DNA of 64,000 bases from Xanthomonas sacchari (GTDB lineage Bacteria; Pseudomonadota; Gammaproteobacteria; Xanthomonadales; Xanthomonadaceae). Of the stretch, positions 1-8,443 are shown one piece after another. The stretch covers positions 1,469,001-1,533,000 of the forward strand of contig NZ_CP100647.1 of NCBI RefSeq assembly GCF_024266585.1, read 5' to 3'. The notes below the pieces were generated by a model. It worked only from the letters and a program-made list of their open reading frames with translations, searched no databases and was not told where the DNA came from. The translations under genes and the position numbers were made by a program. Every line of letters starts with the position of its first letter. Position 1 is the first letter of the stretch.

Positions 1-23
1 CCGGCCCGCATGGGCGCCACAAG

Positions 24-48
24 GCCTCCGGCGCGGCACGCCGGAGGC
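24..48 (-). terminator. Hairpin downstream of the TonB receptor gene
   Basis: A perfect 10-bp stem (GCCTCCGGCG / CGCCGGAGGC) with a 5-base loop lies 11 bases beyond the stop codon of the minus-strand receptor gene. There is no clear T-tract after it, so it may be a weak intrinsic terminator or a 3' mRNA stabiliser. Confidence 0.5.
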
Positions 49-58
49 AGGGACGGCG

Positions 59-2803
59 TCAGTAGGTGTAGCTCAGCGTGAGCATGTACACGCGCCCGGT
101 TTCCACGTAGGCGCCATCGGCACCGGGGTCGTAGGCCATGTAGCGCGTGGACTTGCCCTGGGTCTCGTAGAACGTGGCCGAGTTCAGCAGGTTCTTGGCG
201 GCGATGCCGACGTCGATACCGTGCGGCAGGTGGTAGGTGGCGGTGAAGTCCAGCGACTTGACCGGCTGCAGGTAGTAGTTGAGCCGGTCGCTGGTCAGGC
301 CGAGCAGTTGCAGGCCGGTGTAGTTGTAGCTGAGGTCGGCGCGCAGGCGGCTGTCGTCGTAGAACAGGTCCAGGTTGTAGATGCGCTCGGGCGCACGCGG
401 CAGCCAGGTCTTGCCGGGCTGGTCGGCGCGCTTGCTGTCGGCGGCGCTGTGCTGCAGGGTGAGGTTGGCGGCGATGCCGAGATTGCCCCAGAACCCCGGC
501 AGGTCCTGCAGGCGCTTGCTGCCGGCCAGCTCCACGCCGTACAGCTTGGCGGTGCCGCCGTTCTGCGGCATGGTCACCGGCACGCCGTCCTCGAAGGTGG
601 TGCCGGTCGGGACCAGGCCGCCGAGCGTGTTGTCGTTGCTGGTCGCCGACTGCGAGGTGTAGATGAAGCCGGTGATGCGCTTGTAGTAGGTCGAGGCGCT
701 GAGCACGCCGCCGTTGCGGTCGTAGAACTCGGCGGACAGGTCGGCGTTGTCGGCCTTGCTCGGCTGCAGGTCGGGGTTGGGCTTGGAGATGCCGATGATC
801 TTCTGGGTCGGATCGACCGTGTACACGGTCTCGCCGGAGATCAGGCCGAAGGCCGGACGGCTGAAGCTGCGCCGCAGCGAGGCGCGGTAGACGGTCAGCT
901 CGTCGGGACGGTAGTTGAGGCTGATGCCCGGCAGCACCTCGCCGTAGCTGCGGCCGCTGCCGACGAAGCGGCCATTGATGCCGTCGCCGTTGGATTGCCA
1001 GGCGTCGGCCGAATAGCGGGTCAGCTCGTAGCGCACGCCGGGCAGCACGGTCACCGCGCCGACATGCAGGGTCGCCATCGCATAGCCGGCGTAGATCGCC
1101 TCGGTGCTGGAGGTGGTGTTGGCGTTGTAGTCGTTGGCGGTGTAGACGCCGACGCCGGCGGGATCGTTGACGTACTTGTAGGGCACCGCCTGCGCGCGCA
1201 CCCAGTCGCGGTCCAGGATCTTGAACGGGCCGGCGTAGTGGCCATCGAAGGCGGCGTAGGTGAGGCGGCCGGGCAGTGCGCTCAGCGGCGGGCCGCCGGC
1301 GTTGGGGAACACGTAGTTGCTGCCGCCGAAGTAGGGGCCGTTGTAGATGAAGTTGCCGTCCTTGTGGAAGAACGGGTGGTCGTAGGAACCGCGGTCGGCG
1401 TGGTCCAGCGACAGGCCGGTCTTGACCTCGTCGAGCAGGTCGCCGTCCACGCGGTAGCTGATGTCGGCATGCGCGCTGGCGCGGTTGTCGTGGCTGCCGG
1501 CGTCGTGGCCCTGGGTCTTCCAGAACAGCGCCGAATCCAGGCTGTAGAAGAAGTTCTTCAGCGCGGGCGAGCTCGGGCCGATGCTGGGATAGGTGGGGTC
1601 GCTCAGGTCGAACGCGAAACTGCCCGGGGTGAAGCCGTACAGGCTGGCCGCGACGTAGTCCGGGCGGCTGCGCGTGCCGCGGCCGAACGAGCCGCCGTAG
1701 TCGAAGCGCAGGCGGTCCAGCGTGGTCTGCCCGCCCAGTTGCAGCGTGGCCAGGGTTTCCTTGATGTCGTGGGTGTTGAAGTAGCCGCCACGCACCGCGG
1801 TCGGCTGGTTGTTGACGGTTTCCAGGCGCGCGCTGGACTGGTCCTGCTGGCCGGTGACGGCGTAGCTGCCGTAGATGGCGCGGGCGAAGAAGGCGCTGTG
1901 CTCGCCCTGCCAGTCGAAGGCGAGGTTGCCGCCGTAGCGCTCGATCTGGCTGGTGTAGACGCTGTACTTGTAGCGGGCGCTGAGCAGCGGGCCGACGTCG
2001 CGCAGGTCCACCGCCTTGACCTGCGCCGGGTCCGCCGGGAAGTACGCGCTGTTGGGCGCGGGCGCCTGCGCCATGTTGTTGTTCTTGCCGTAGTACGCCG
2101 AGGCATAGAGACCGAACGCGCGGTCGTCGCCGAACTTCCAGGCGAGCTCCTGTTGCACCGTGCCGCCGGTGTGCTTGCCGCCGAGGTCGGAGGCGAGCGC
2201 GTTGAACTGGCCTTGCGCGGTGGTCTTGCCGTAAACGTCGCCGTCGAAGTCGAACGCGCTGGGCGTGCGCATGTCGATCGCGCCGCCGATCGCATCGCCC
2301 GGCAGGTCCGGGGTCGGCGACTTGGAGACCTTGACCGACTGGATGCCGAACGGCGCGAGCATGTTCAGCGAGATCGCGCGCGTGGACGAATCGGTCTCGG
2401 GCATGCCGAAGCCGTTGAGACGGTAGCTGTTGTAGCTGGCATCCAGGCCGCGGATGCTGACGTAGGCGTTCTCGCCGGTGGTGGCCTGGCCCAGGTGCAT
2501 GTCGCTGTAGGCCGACAGGCCGGGCAGGTGCGCGACCACGTCGGCGATGCCGGCCGAGGGAATCGCGTCGATCTGCTGCTTGCTCATCACGCTGGCGACG
2601 CCGTTGGACAGGCGCTGTTCGTCCAGCGAACCCGGGACGCTGGCCTGCGTGGCCTGCACGTTGACCGAGTCCAGGGTGGTGGTGGTGCGCGCGGTGGCGT
2701 CATCGACATCATCGACGCCGCTGGCGTGGGCGGCTGGCGAGAGCGCAAGCGCGAGGGCGATGGCGCAGCAGAGGGGACGGGGGCGGTGGAAGAACGGGGG
2801 CAT
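59..2803 (-). CDS. TonB-dependent receptor
   Basis: Outer-membrane TonB-dependent transporter of 914 residues, of the Xanthomonas/Caulobacter type. The start at 2803 opens with a signal peptide (MPPFFHRPRPLCCAIALALA, cleavage after AHA). It is followed by a TonB-box-like stretch (TLDSVNVQA), a plug domain at about residues 55-180 (SVMSKQQIDAIPSAGIADVV, then VSIRGLDASYNSYRLNGFG) and a beta-barrel ending in LTLSYTY. The frame stays open upstream to 3142, but that extension is low-complexity and precedes the signal peptide, so I reject it. The gene lies 133 bases downstream of the phospholipase-like gene on the same strand and may be cotranscribed with it. The ligand cannot be told from sequence; a phosphorylated or lipid-derived product of the neighbour is an inference. 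Confidence 0.93.
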   Translation of the reverse strand: MPPFFHRPRPLCCAIALALALSPAAHASGVDDVDDATARTTTTLDSVNVQATQASVPGSLDEQRLSNGVASVMSKQQIDAIPSAGIADVVAHLPGLSAYSDMHLGQATTGENAYVSIRGLDASYNSYRLNGFGMPETDSSTRAISLNMLAPFGIQSVKVSKSPTPDLPGDAIGGAIDMRTPSAFDFDGDVYGKTTAQGQFNALASDLGGKHTGGTVQQELAWKFGDDRAFGLYASAYYGKNNNMAQAPAPNSAYFPADPAQVKAVDLRDVGPLLSARYKYSVYTSQIERYGGNLAFDWQGEHSAFFARAIYGSYAVTGQQDQSSARLETVNNQPTAVRGGYFNTHDIKETLATLQLGGQTTLDRLRFDYGGSFGRGTRSRPDYVAASLYGFTPGSFAFDLSDPTYPSIGPSSPALKNFFYSLDSALFWKTQGHDAGSHDNRASAHADISYRVDGDLLDEVKTGLSLDHADRGSYDHPFFHKDGNFIYNGPYFGGSNYVFPNAGGPPLSALPGRLTYAAFDGHYAGPFKILDRDWVRAQAVPYKYVNDPAGVGVYTANDYNANTTSSTEAIYAGYAMATLHVGAVTVLPGVRYELTRYSADAWQSNGDGINGRFVGSGRSYGEVLPGISLNYRPDELTVYRASLRRSFSRPAFGLISGETVYTVDPTQKIIGISKPNPDLQPSKADNADLSAEFYDRNGGVLSASTYYKRITGFIYTSQSATSNDNTLGGLVPTGTTFEDGVPVTMPQNGGTAKLYGVELAGSKRLQDLPGFWGNLGIAANLTLQHSAADSKRADQPGKTWLPRAPERIYNLDLFYDDSRLRADLSYNYTGLQLLGLTSDRLNYYLQPVKSLDFTATYHLPHGIDVGIAAKNLLNSATFYETQGKSTRYMAYDPGADGAYVETGRVYMLTLSYTY

Positions 2804-2936
2804 GGGGGGGTGCTCGTTGGGGGAAACAGCGGTTGCGATCCGAGGTCCGGACACGCCGATGCCGGCGCGCGGATCGCCCAGGCCTTCCATTGCGCAGGTG
2901 TGGGAGCTGGCCGCGACGCAGCGCGGCCGCCGGCGA

Positions 2937-4079
2937 TCAGTGGCGCAGGTCGACGCCGTGGCAGTCGGCCTGCGGACGTTGCGGATTGCAGCGGGCGACG
3001 GCGTCGCCGGGGAAGCGCACCACGTAGCCGGAGGCGGCCGGCTCGTGATCGGGAAAGTCGGTGCTGAGCAGTTGCGCGCCGCTGGCGAGCATGGCATCGC
3101 GCCGCGTGGTGTCGGCGTGCGCGGCTTCCTTGAGGTCGGCATCGGTGCGCGTGCGCACCAGGTAACCTGCCTTCACGAGCCTAGCGATCTCGTCGGCGCT
3201 GCCGTCGTTGCGCTCGACGAAGGCGGCATCGTCGGCGCCGGGATCGGCATTGGTGAAACACACCCGGCCGCGCAGGGCCGGATGGCCGGCCAGGTAGGCC
3301 GGGCCGACGGCCCGCTGGTCGAGCAGGAACACCACCTTGCCGCGCGCCGCCGCCAGCGTCGGCCAGCCTTGCGCGCGCACGGCGGCGTTGAGCGTGGCCG
3401 CGCTGCCGCGCACCTGGTCGGGGCTGATGTACTCGTTGGCGGCGAACACCGAGCGCAGTTCGGCGTCCAGCGCATCCAGCGCCTTGCCGTCGAACGGCTC
3501 CGGCTGCACCGTCGGGAAGGCCGCTGGCACTGTCGATTGCTTGGTTTCCAGCAGGATGAAGATCGGCAGATGCCCGGGATGCCGCTGCGACCACGCCCGC
3601 ACCTCGCGCAGGCAGGCCAGCAGCGGTTGGCAGGTGCTGCGCTGGTCGAGATCCTGGATGTGCATGACCTTGAAGCCCGGTTGCTGCATCACCCCCGGCG
3701 CGGCGATCGGCGGGGCCGGCGGCAGCCCGGCCTTGGCGAGTTGGTCGATCATCGCCGGGTGCGCGTAGCGACCGCCCTTGGCGTCGGCGTAGATGTCCAG
3801 TTCGATCTGGCGCACGCCATCGTCCAGTTGCTGCGTCAACGGCGGATGCCGGTAGTCCAGCAACGCGAACGTCGCCGGATCCAGGCGCTTCCACAGCGCC
3901 GCTTCGCTGGGCGCGAAACCGGCGTGGTAGCTGTTGTGGCTGCCGATGTACTGCAGGTCGTTGAGCCTGGGCGCGGCGGACGCGACCAGCGGCAACAGCG
4001 CCAGCACCGCCAGCAGCACACGCAGCGCGGTGCGGCCGGAGAGCGACGAGGACATCGGAGCAGGAGCTTGGGAAGGCAT
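2937..4079 (-). CDS. Secreted PI-PLC-like phosphodiesterase
   Basis: Predicted secreted, Ca2+-dependent phosphoinositide-specific phospholipase C-like enzyme of 380 residues. A signal peptide is present (ALRVLLAVLALLPLVASA), and the mature protein begins RLNDLQYIGSHNSYH, the first catalytic His region of the TIM-barrel PLC fold. QIELDIYAD supplies acidic metal-ligand candidates and FKVMHIQDLDQRSTC lies near the second catalytic His. These motifs fit the bacterial PI-PLC-C1 family rather than the Bacillus PI-PLC. An alternative start is 4055 (MSSSLSGR); neither start has a convincing ribosome-binding site, so the first eight residues are uncertain. The gene is the first of a probable two-gene unit with the TonB receptor, suggesting that its product is taken up by that receptor. 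The actual substrate is unknown. Confidence 0.8.
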   Translation of the reverse strand: MPSQAPAPMSSSLSGRTALRVLLAVLALLPLVASAAPRLNDLQYIGSHNSYHAGFAPSEAALWKRLDPATFALLDYRHPPLTQQLDDGVRQIELDIYADAKGGRYAHPAMIDQLAKAGLPPAPPIAAPGVMQQPGFKVMHIQDLDQRSTCQPLLACLREVRAWSQRHPGHLPIFILLETKQSTVPAAFPTVQPEPFDGKALDALDAELRSVFAANEYISPDQVRGSAATLNAAVRAQGWPTLAAARGKVVFLLDQRAVGPAYLAGHPALRGRVCFTNADPGADDAAFVERNDGSADEIARLVKAGYLVRTRTDADLKEAAHADTTRRDAMLASGAQLLSTDFPDHEPAASGYVVRFPGDAVARCNPQRPQADCHGVDLRH

Positions 4080-4300
4080 CGCGGGCACGCTTGGTAACGA
4101 TATCCCGCCAGCATCCCAAGCAGAGTTGACGCGCTTCCTGCGTGCGTATTGCGGAATCGTGTCGTGGCCCGCGCCGTGCCGCGATCGTGCGCGGCGTCCC
4201 ATGCGCGTGCGGCCGTCGTCACGGTGTTGCGTCTGGTTGAAGGGCGCCGCTGCTACGTCGCTTTTTGCCGCCACTCGGCGCGAACCGTCATCGCGCTGGT

Positions 4301-4365
4301 GGGCGCGGCTTCCGCCGCGACGGGCATTCCCGGTAGCGCGCGTCGCGGCCGACGCCGCGCCTACA
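4301..4365. repeat. REP pair (REPIN-like inverted repeat)
   Basis: Two arms, GCGCGGCTTCCGCCGCGAC and GTCGCGGCCGACGCCGCGC, form a large imperfect hairpin. Each arm contains its own small palindrome. The layout matches the REP element at 14653-14716 and the unit of the tandem array at 61.8-62.8 kb. It sits in the 333-base gap 4080-4412 between the phospholipase-like gene and the 3' end of the acetyl-CoA hydrolase gene. I see nothing else in that gap. Confidence 0.65.
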
Positions 4366-4412
4366 CGTGACCCCGTGGCGTCAGGCGGCCCACGGAAGCC
4401 GCTGCGCGCGCG

Positions 4413-6368
4413 TCACTGCGGTACGCGCGTGCGCTGCAGGGCGAAGGCCAGCAACCGCGCCTCCAGGCGCTCGCCGACGCTGCGCGGCGCATCCAGCCCC
4501 ATGCGCTGCATGTAGGCGGCTTCCGCCGCGGGGCGTGCCAGCAACGCGCTGGCCACCGTCTTCAGCTTGGCAGCGGTGCCGGCGGTGTGTTGCTGCAGCC
4601 AGGCCAGTGCGCATAGCAGGCGCTGCTCGATCTCGGTGAAATCGCTGCCCAGTGGGTAGTCGGGCAGGGTGCCGTCGCGGCGGAACGGCGCCAATGCATC
4701 GCGCACGCGCCCGGCGCGGTTGCGCTGCCAGTGCGCCGGCGCGGTGAAGCCGGCGCTGAGCTTGCCGTTGGCCTTCGCCGTCTCCAGCAGTGCGGTCTGC
4801 GCTTGCACATCGGCAATGCCGGCCATGGCGACGATGCAATCCTCGTCGGTCAGGCCGCGCAGGTCGGCGATGCCGTACTCGTTGACGTAGAGGTCGCGCA
4901 GGTGCCGCGGAATGGTGGTGTGGCCGTAGTTCCAGCGCACGTTGGACTGCACGGCGCCGCCCTCGCTGCGCACGGCGCGGAACATCAGCACGCTGCGTGC
5001 GTCGTCCAGCGCGTGCGCCATCGCCACGAAGTTGTACTGGCCGCCGACGCCGGACACCACGCGGCCGTCGTCCAGTGCATCGGACACCGCCGCGCCGAGC
5101 GCGGTGGCCATCATGCAGGAATTGAAGAAACGCGCCTCGCGCCGCTGCAGCCGGCGCAGCGCCTCGCCGCCGTAGAGCTGGTTGATCTCGCTGATGCGGC
5201 GCATGCCGATCGCCGCGCGCGCCTGCGGATCCATGTCGCGCAGCCAGGCGTAGAACTCCGGCGAGCCCAGGTAGAACGCGCCCTGCAGGTACTCGCCTTC
5301 GCGCTCCAGACGCTGCAGGTCCTGCGCGTCGGCGCTGGCGTCGGCCACGCGCTGCAGCAGCGGCGCGTCGTCGAGCACCTTGCGCCGGATCACCCCGCAC
5401 TGGACCAGTTGCCGGAAGCCTTCGTTGAGCATCTCGCTGCAACCGAACAGGCCCACCGCGAATGGTTCCAAGCCGCCGCATTCGATGACCGCCGGATGCT
5501 GTTCCAGCTCCGGGTCCAGCGCCGCCAGCACCTGCCGGTAGCGCGCGTTGTCGGTATGCCGCAGCACCAGCGCGTGGCACAGCGCATCGGCCAGGGTGCC
5601 GATACCGATCTGCAGGGTGCCGCCGTCGCGCACCAGCGTGCTGGCGTACAGGCCGATGGCGTAATCGGCATCGGCGACCGGCTGCCGCGGCAGTCCGAAC
5701 AGGCGCGGATACGGACCCGGCGGGGTCACCACCACGTCGAAGAAGCTCGGTTCCACCGCCGCGCAGCCGCCGATCCACGGCAACTGCGGATCGACTTCGG
5801 CCACCAGCAGCGGCCGCGGCAGGCCGCGCCGTTGCACCGCGGCCAACGTGTCCTGGGTGATGTCGTTGTTGCACGAGAACGACAGCCGGGTGCCGCCGGG
5901 CTCGCGCGCCATCTTCTGCACGATCAGGTTCGGCGCGCGCTGCGCCACCGCGTCGGCGGCGTGGGTGTAGTTGAGGCTGGTGTAGCTGCGCTGGGCCTGG
6001 GTCGAGCGCAGCAGCGCGCCGGACTGCATGTAGAACTCCTCGACCTGGATATGCGCCGGCAGCGCATCGCGCTGCAGCGCCTGCACGTAGCGCAGGCGCG
6101 GGAAGTCCTCGCCGAAATGGCGTTGCACGAACGGCCGCGCGAAGCGGCCCTGCAGCCCGCCGCCGGGCGCCGGCGGATGCAGCGACAGCGCGGTGTAGAT
6201 CTGCATCGGCCGCGTCGGATCGCGTTCGACCCGCTCGTACAGCGCGTTGAGCAGGCGGTGCGGTTTGCCCAGGCCCAGCGGCGCGCCCACGCGCAGCGGG
6301 CCGGCGATGCGCTGCAGGATCAGGTCGGCAGCGGCGTCGAGGTCGTCGAGATGATCGGTCATCGGCAT
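4413..6368 (-). CDS. Acetyl-CoA hydrolase/transferase family protein
   Basis: Protein of 651 residues in the acetyl-CoA hydrolase / acyl-CoA:carboxylate CoA-transferase superfamily. The N-terminal half carries family-like segments such as LVAEVDPQLPWIGG and ASTLVRDGGTLQIGIGTLADAL. The C-terminal half has the conserved SGVGGQYNFVAMAHALDDAR stretch that shapes the CoA site. It is longer than typical 500-residue family members, with an extended N-terminus and insertions. Such enzymes move CoA between short-chain acids or hydrolyse acetyl-CoA in the cytosol. Start ATG at 6368; ATG at 6362 is also possible. It is a single gene, divergent from the BlaI operon and separated from it by 274 bases. Transferase and hydrolase activity cannot be told apart by eye. 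Confidence 0.85.
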   Translation of the reverse strand: MPMTDHLDDLDAAADLILQRIAGPLRVGAPLGLGKPHRLLNALYERVERDPTRPMQIYTALSLHPPAPGGGLQGRFARPFVQRHFGEDFPRLRYVQALQRDALPAHIQVEEFYMQSGALLRSTQAQRSYTSLNYTHAADAVAQRAPNLIVQKMAREPGGTRLSFSCNNDITQDTLAAVQRRGLPRPLLVAEVDPQLPWIGGCAAVEPSFFDVVVTPPGPYPRLFGLPRQPVADADYAIGLYASTLVRDGGTLQIGIGTLADALCHALVLRHTDNARYRQVLAALDPELEQHPAVIECGGLEPFAVGLFGCSEMLNEGFRQLVQCGVIRRKVLDDAPLLQRVADASADAQDLQRLEREGEYLQGAFYLGSPEFYAWLRDMDPQARAAIGMRRISEINQLYGGEALRRLQRREARFFNSCMMATALGAAVSDALDDGRVVSGVGGQYNFVAMAHALDDARSVLMFRAVRSEGGAVQSNVRWNYGHTTIPRHLRDLYVNEYGIADLRGLTDEDCIVAMAGIADVQAQTALLETAKANGKLSAGFTAPAHWQRNRAGRVRDALAPFRRDGTLPDYPLGSDFTEIEQRLLCALAWLQQHTAGTAAKLKTVASALLARPAAEAAYMQRMGLDAPRSVGERLEARLLAFALQRTRVPQ

Positions 6369-6587
6369 AGCTTAGAGCGTGTGCCGCCGATTGCAGTGCG
6401 TTCGGACGTGGCGTGGGGACGTCGGAGCAGGGGGAGACAGCATCCGATGAGCGCTTGCGGCCCATGCTGGCTGGCCGTCGATGCGCCCCGCGGTGGCCGC
6501 GGTGCCCAGGGTGCACGGCGCCGGCCGCGCGGCCTCGGCGTTCCGACGCAGGCCGAGGCGGCGGCCCAGGGAGGTGAAGAAAAGCGC

Positions 6588-6616
6588 TTGACAGCGGGTT
6601 TGTTTACTCGTGTAAT
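6588..6616 (+). promoter_or_regulatory. Promoter of the blaI-like operon
   Basis: TTGACA at 6588-6593, a 17-base spacer and TGTAAT at 6611-6616 form a near-consensus sigma-70 promoter. Transcription would start near 6622-6624, inside the first codons of the longest frame. This argues for the later ATG at 6643 and a leader of about 20 bases. Confidence 0.8.
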
Positions 6617-6641
6617 CGATGAAAATTTACGGGTGTAATCG
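6603..6641 (+). promoter_or_regulatory. Two BlaI/MecI/CopY-type operator half-palindromes
   Basis: TTTACTCGTGTAATCG (6603-6618) and TTTACGGGTGTAATCG (6626-6641) are 14/16 identical and spaced 23 bp start to start. Each holds the dyad TTAC-N4-GTAA. The first covers the -10 box and the second the predicted start of transcription. BlaI/MecI/CopY winged-helix repressors bind dyads containing TACA/TGTA, so autorepression of this operon is the natural reading. Confidence 0.75.
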
Positions 6642-6642
6642 A

Positions 6643-7011
6643 ATGTCGATCAGCGATGCGGAAGCCGTGGTCATGGCGGTGCTGTGGGAGCGGCATCCGC
6701 TCAGCGCCGAGGAGGTGTTCGCCGCCTTGTCCGGCCATGGCGGCTGGGCCGAACCCACGGTCAAGACCCTGCTCAACCGCTTGCTCAACAAGGGCGCGAT
6801 CCGCGCCGACAAACAAGGCCGCCGTTATCTGTACACGCCCCTGCTGCAGCGCGCGCAATGGGTGCAGCAACAGAGCGAAGGCCTGCTCGACCGCCTGTTC
6901 GGCGGCCGCATCGCGCCGCTGGTGGCGCACTTCAGCGAACGCGGCAAGCTCAGCGACGCCGATATCGCCGAACTCAAACGACTGATCCAGGAGCTGGACG
7001 ATGAGCATTGA
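6643..7011 (+). CDS. BlaI/MecI/CopY family repressor
   Basis: A 122-residue winged-helix repressor. The N-terminal half (ISDAEAVVMAVLWERHPLSAEEVFAAL, then PTVKTLLNRLLNKGAI and QGRRYLYTPLL) is the typical BlaI DNA-binding domain. The C-terminal half is a dimerisation helix region that in the family contains the proteolysis site. ATG 6643 is preferred over ATG 6619 because the promoter places the transcription start at about 6623. The gene overlaps the M56 peptidase gene by 11 bases, the classical blaI-blaR1 layout. It should repress its own operon until the membrane peptidase is activated. No beta-lactamase or copper gene lies next to it, so the inducer and the wider regulon are unknown. Confidence 0.92.
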   Translation: MSISDAEAVVMAVLWERHPLSAEEVFAALSGHGGWAEPTVKTLLNRLLNKGAIRADKQGRRYLYTPLLQRAQWVQQQSEGLLDRLFGGRIAPLVAHFSERGKLSDADIAELKRLIQELDDEH

Positions 7012-8443
7012 CGGGATCGTGAGGGACCTCGGAAGCACCACGCTGGTCGTCAGCGTGGCCACCGTGGCGGTGCTGGCGTTGCGCGTGCCGATGCGGCGCG
7101 CATTCGGCGCCAGCATCGCCTATGCCGTGTGGATGGCGGTGCCGTTGGCGCTGCTGGTGGCATTGTTGCCGAGCGGCTGGCGTCCAGCGTTGCCGGCGGG
7201 GTTGGTGCTGGACATGCCGACGGTGCTGGTCGGCGCGCCGCAGGCGCAAATGTCCACGGGCAGCGGCGGCGCGCCGGCGAGCGGCCTCGCCGCGGTCTGC
7301 TGGCTGGCGGTGTGGCTCGCGGGCGCAGTGGCCTCGGCGGCCGTGCTGTGGCGGCAACAGCGCCGCTATCGGCGCAGCCTGGGTCGCTTGCGGCCGGGCG
7401 CCGAGGGCGTGTTGGTCACCGAGCATGCGCTGCATGGACCCTTGGTGCTGGGCGCGTGGCGGCCGCAGGTGGTGGTGCCGATGGACTTCGCTGCGCGCTA
7501 CCCTCCGCCGCAGGCGCAGTTGGTGCTGGCGCACGAGCGCATGCACATCGCCCGCGGCGACACCCGCAGCAATCTGCTGCTCGCCGCGCTGCGCTGCGTG
7601 TACTGGTTCAATCCGCTGCTGCACTGGGCCGCCACGCGCTTCCGCCTGGATCAGGAACTGGCCTGCGATGCGGCGGTGCTGGCACGCCATCCCAATGCGC
7701 GCCGGCACTACGCCGAGGCGATGCTGCAGACCCAGCTGGATGCACTGGCCCTGCCGGTCGGTTGCCACTGGCAGGCGGGTAGCGTGTTGCGTCAGCGCAT
7801 TGCCCTGCTGCGGCGACCGGCGGTGCGTGGTTGGCGGCGTCGTTTGGGCATCGCGGTGGTGACGCTGGCCGCGTTGAGCGGGAGTGCAGGGGTGTTGGCG
7901 CTGCCCACCGCGGCGCCGGTCGGTGGGATGGCGCGCGCGTTGGTGGCGAGCGAGAGGGATAGTGCGCCCGCGCCCGCGCCGCAGCGCGGAGCTGCCACAG
8001 CGCGGGCGACGCGGCCGGCCAAGATGATCGTCATGACTCCGCCGACGTATCCCGAAGCGGCCGTGCGTGCGGGCATTTCCGGGAAGGTGATGCTGCTGGT
8101 CGAGCTTGACGCACACGGCACGCCCAGCGGTGTGCGCGTGCTCGACCATGGCAGCGGCAGTGCGGCATTGGACGCGGCGGCGGTCTCCGCCGCCTGGAAG
8201 TGGCGCTTCTCTCCGGCGACCGAACACGGCCGGCCGGTGCCCAGCCGCATGCGGATCCCGGTGGCGTTCGACGTGGAAATGGATCCTGTGGCGGCGCCAG
8301 CGGGCGTCGCCGAGGCCGCGGATTACCGTTGGTACCGCCTGGGCGAAGGCGCCGGCGATGCGGTGGCGAGCCTGTGCGACAAGACGTTCCCGGGCACGGG
8401 TGGCGCCGCGCCGCTGTGCGGCATGGTGCGGACTGTGCGATGA
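7001..8443 (+). CDS. M56 (BlaR1-type) membrane metallopeptidase with C-terminal TonB domain
   Basis: A 480-residue inner-membrane protein. N-terminal hydrophobic segments lie at about residues 12-28, 38-58 and 97-116. A zinc peptidase core follows, with HERMH (residues 178-182) and downstream QELACDAAVL giving the third ligand. Another membrane segment lies near 285-300. The C-terminal 120 residues (MTPPTYPEAAVRAGISGKVM through AAWKWRFSPATEHGRPVPSR) form a TonB C-terminal-like domain in place of the penicillin-binding sensor of BlaR1. In the family the peptidase relieves repression by its partner repressor. The domain swap suggests an envelope signal rather than a beta-lactam; that is inference. 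It overlaps the repressor gene and, by ATGA, the lipoprotein gene. Confidence 0.9.
   Translation: MSIDGIVRDLGSTTLVVSVATVAVLALRVPMRRAFGASIAYAVWMAVPLALLVALLPSGWRPALPAGLVLDMPTVLVGAPQAQMSTGSGGAPASGLAAVCWLAVWLAGAVASAAVLWRQQRRYRRSLGRLRPGAEGVLVTEHALHGPLVLGAWRPQVVVPMDFAARYPPPQAQLVLAHERMHIARGDTRSNLLLAALRCVYWFNPLLHWAATRFRLDQELACDAAVLARHPNARRHYAEAMLQTQLDALALPVGCHWQAGSVLRQRIALLRRPAVRGWRRRLGIAVVTLAALSGSAGVLALPTAAPVGGMARALVASERDSAPAPAPQRGAATARATRPAKMIVMTPPTYPEAAVRAGISGKVMLLVELDAHGTPSGVRVLDHGSGSAALDAAAVSAAWKWRFSPATEHGRPVPSRMRIPVAFDVEMDPVAAPAGVAEAADYRWYRLGEGAGDAVASLCDKTFPGTGGAAPLCGMVRTVR

Noticed and set aside
221-3067. A 948-codon + strand frame opposite the TonB receptor
   Set aside because: The receptor on the minus strand has a signal peptide, plug and barrel; the + frame has none and is Val/Ala/Gly-rich.
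4731-6638. A 635-codon + strand frame opposite the acetyl-CoA hydrolase gene
   Set aside because: Shadow composition; it would also read across the blaI promoter and operators.
6643-8443. Beta-lactam resistance regulator pair blaI-blaR1
   Set aside because: The membrane peptidase lacks the penicillin-binding sensor domain and no beta-lactamase gene is adjacent.
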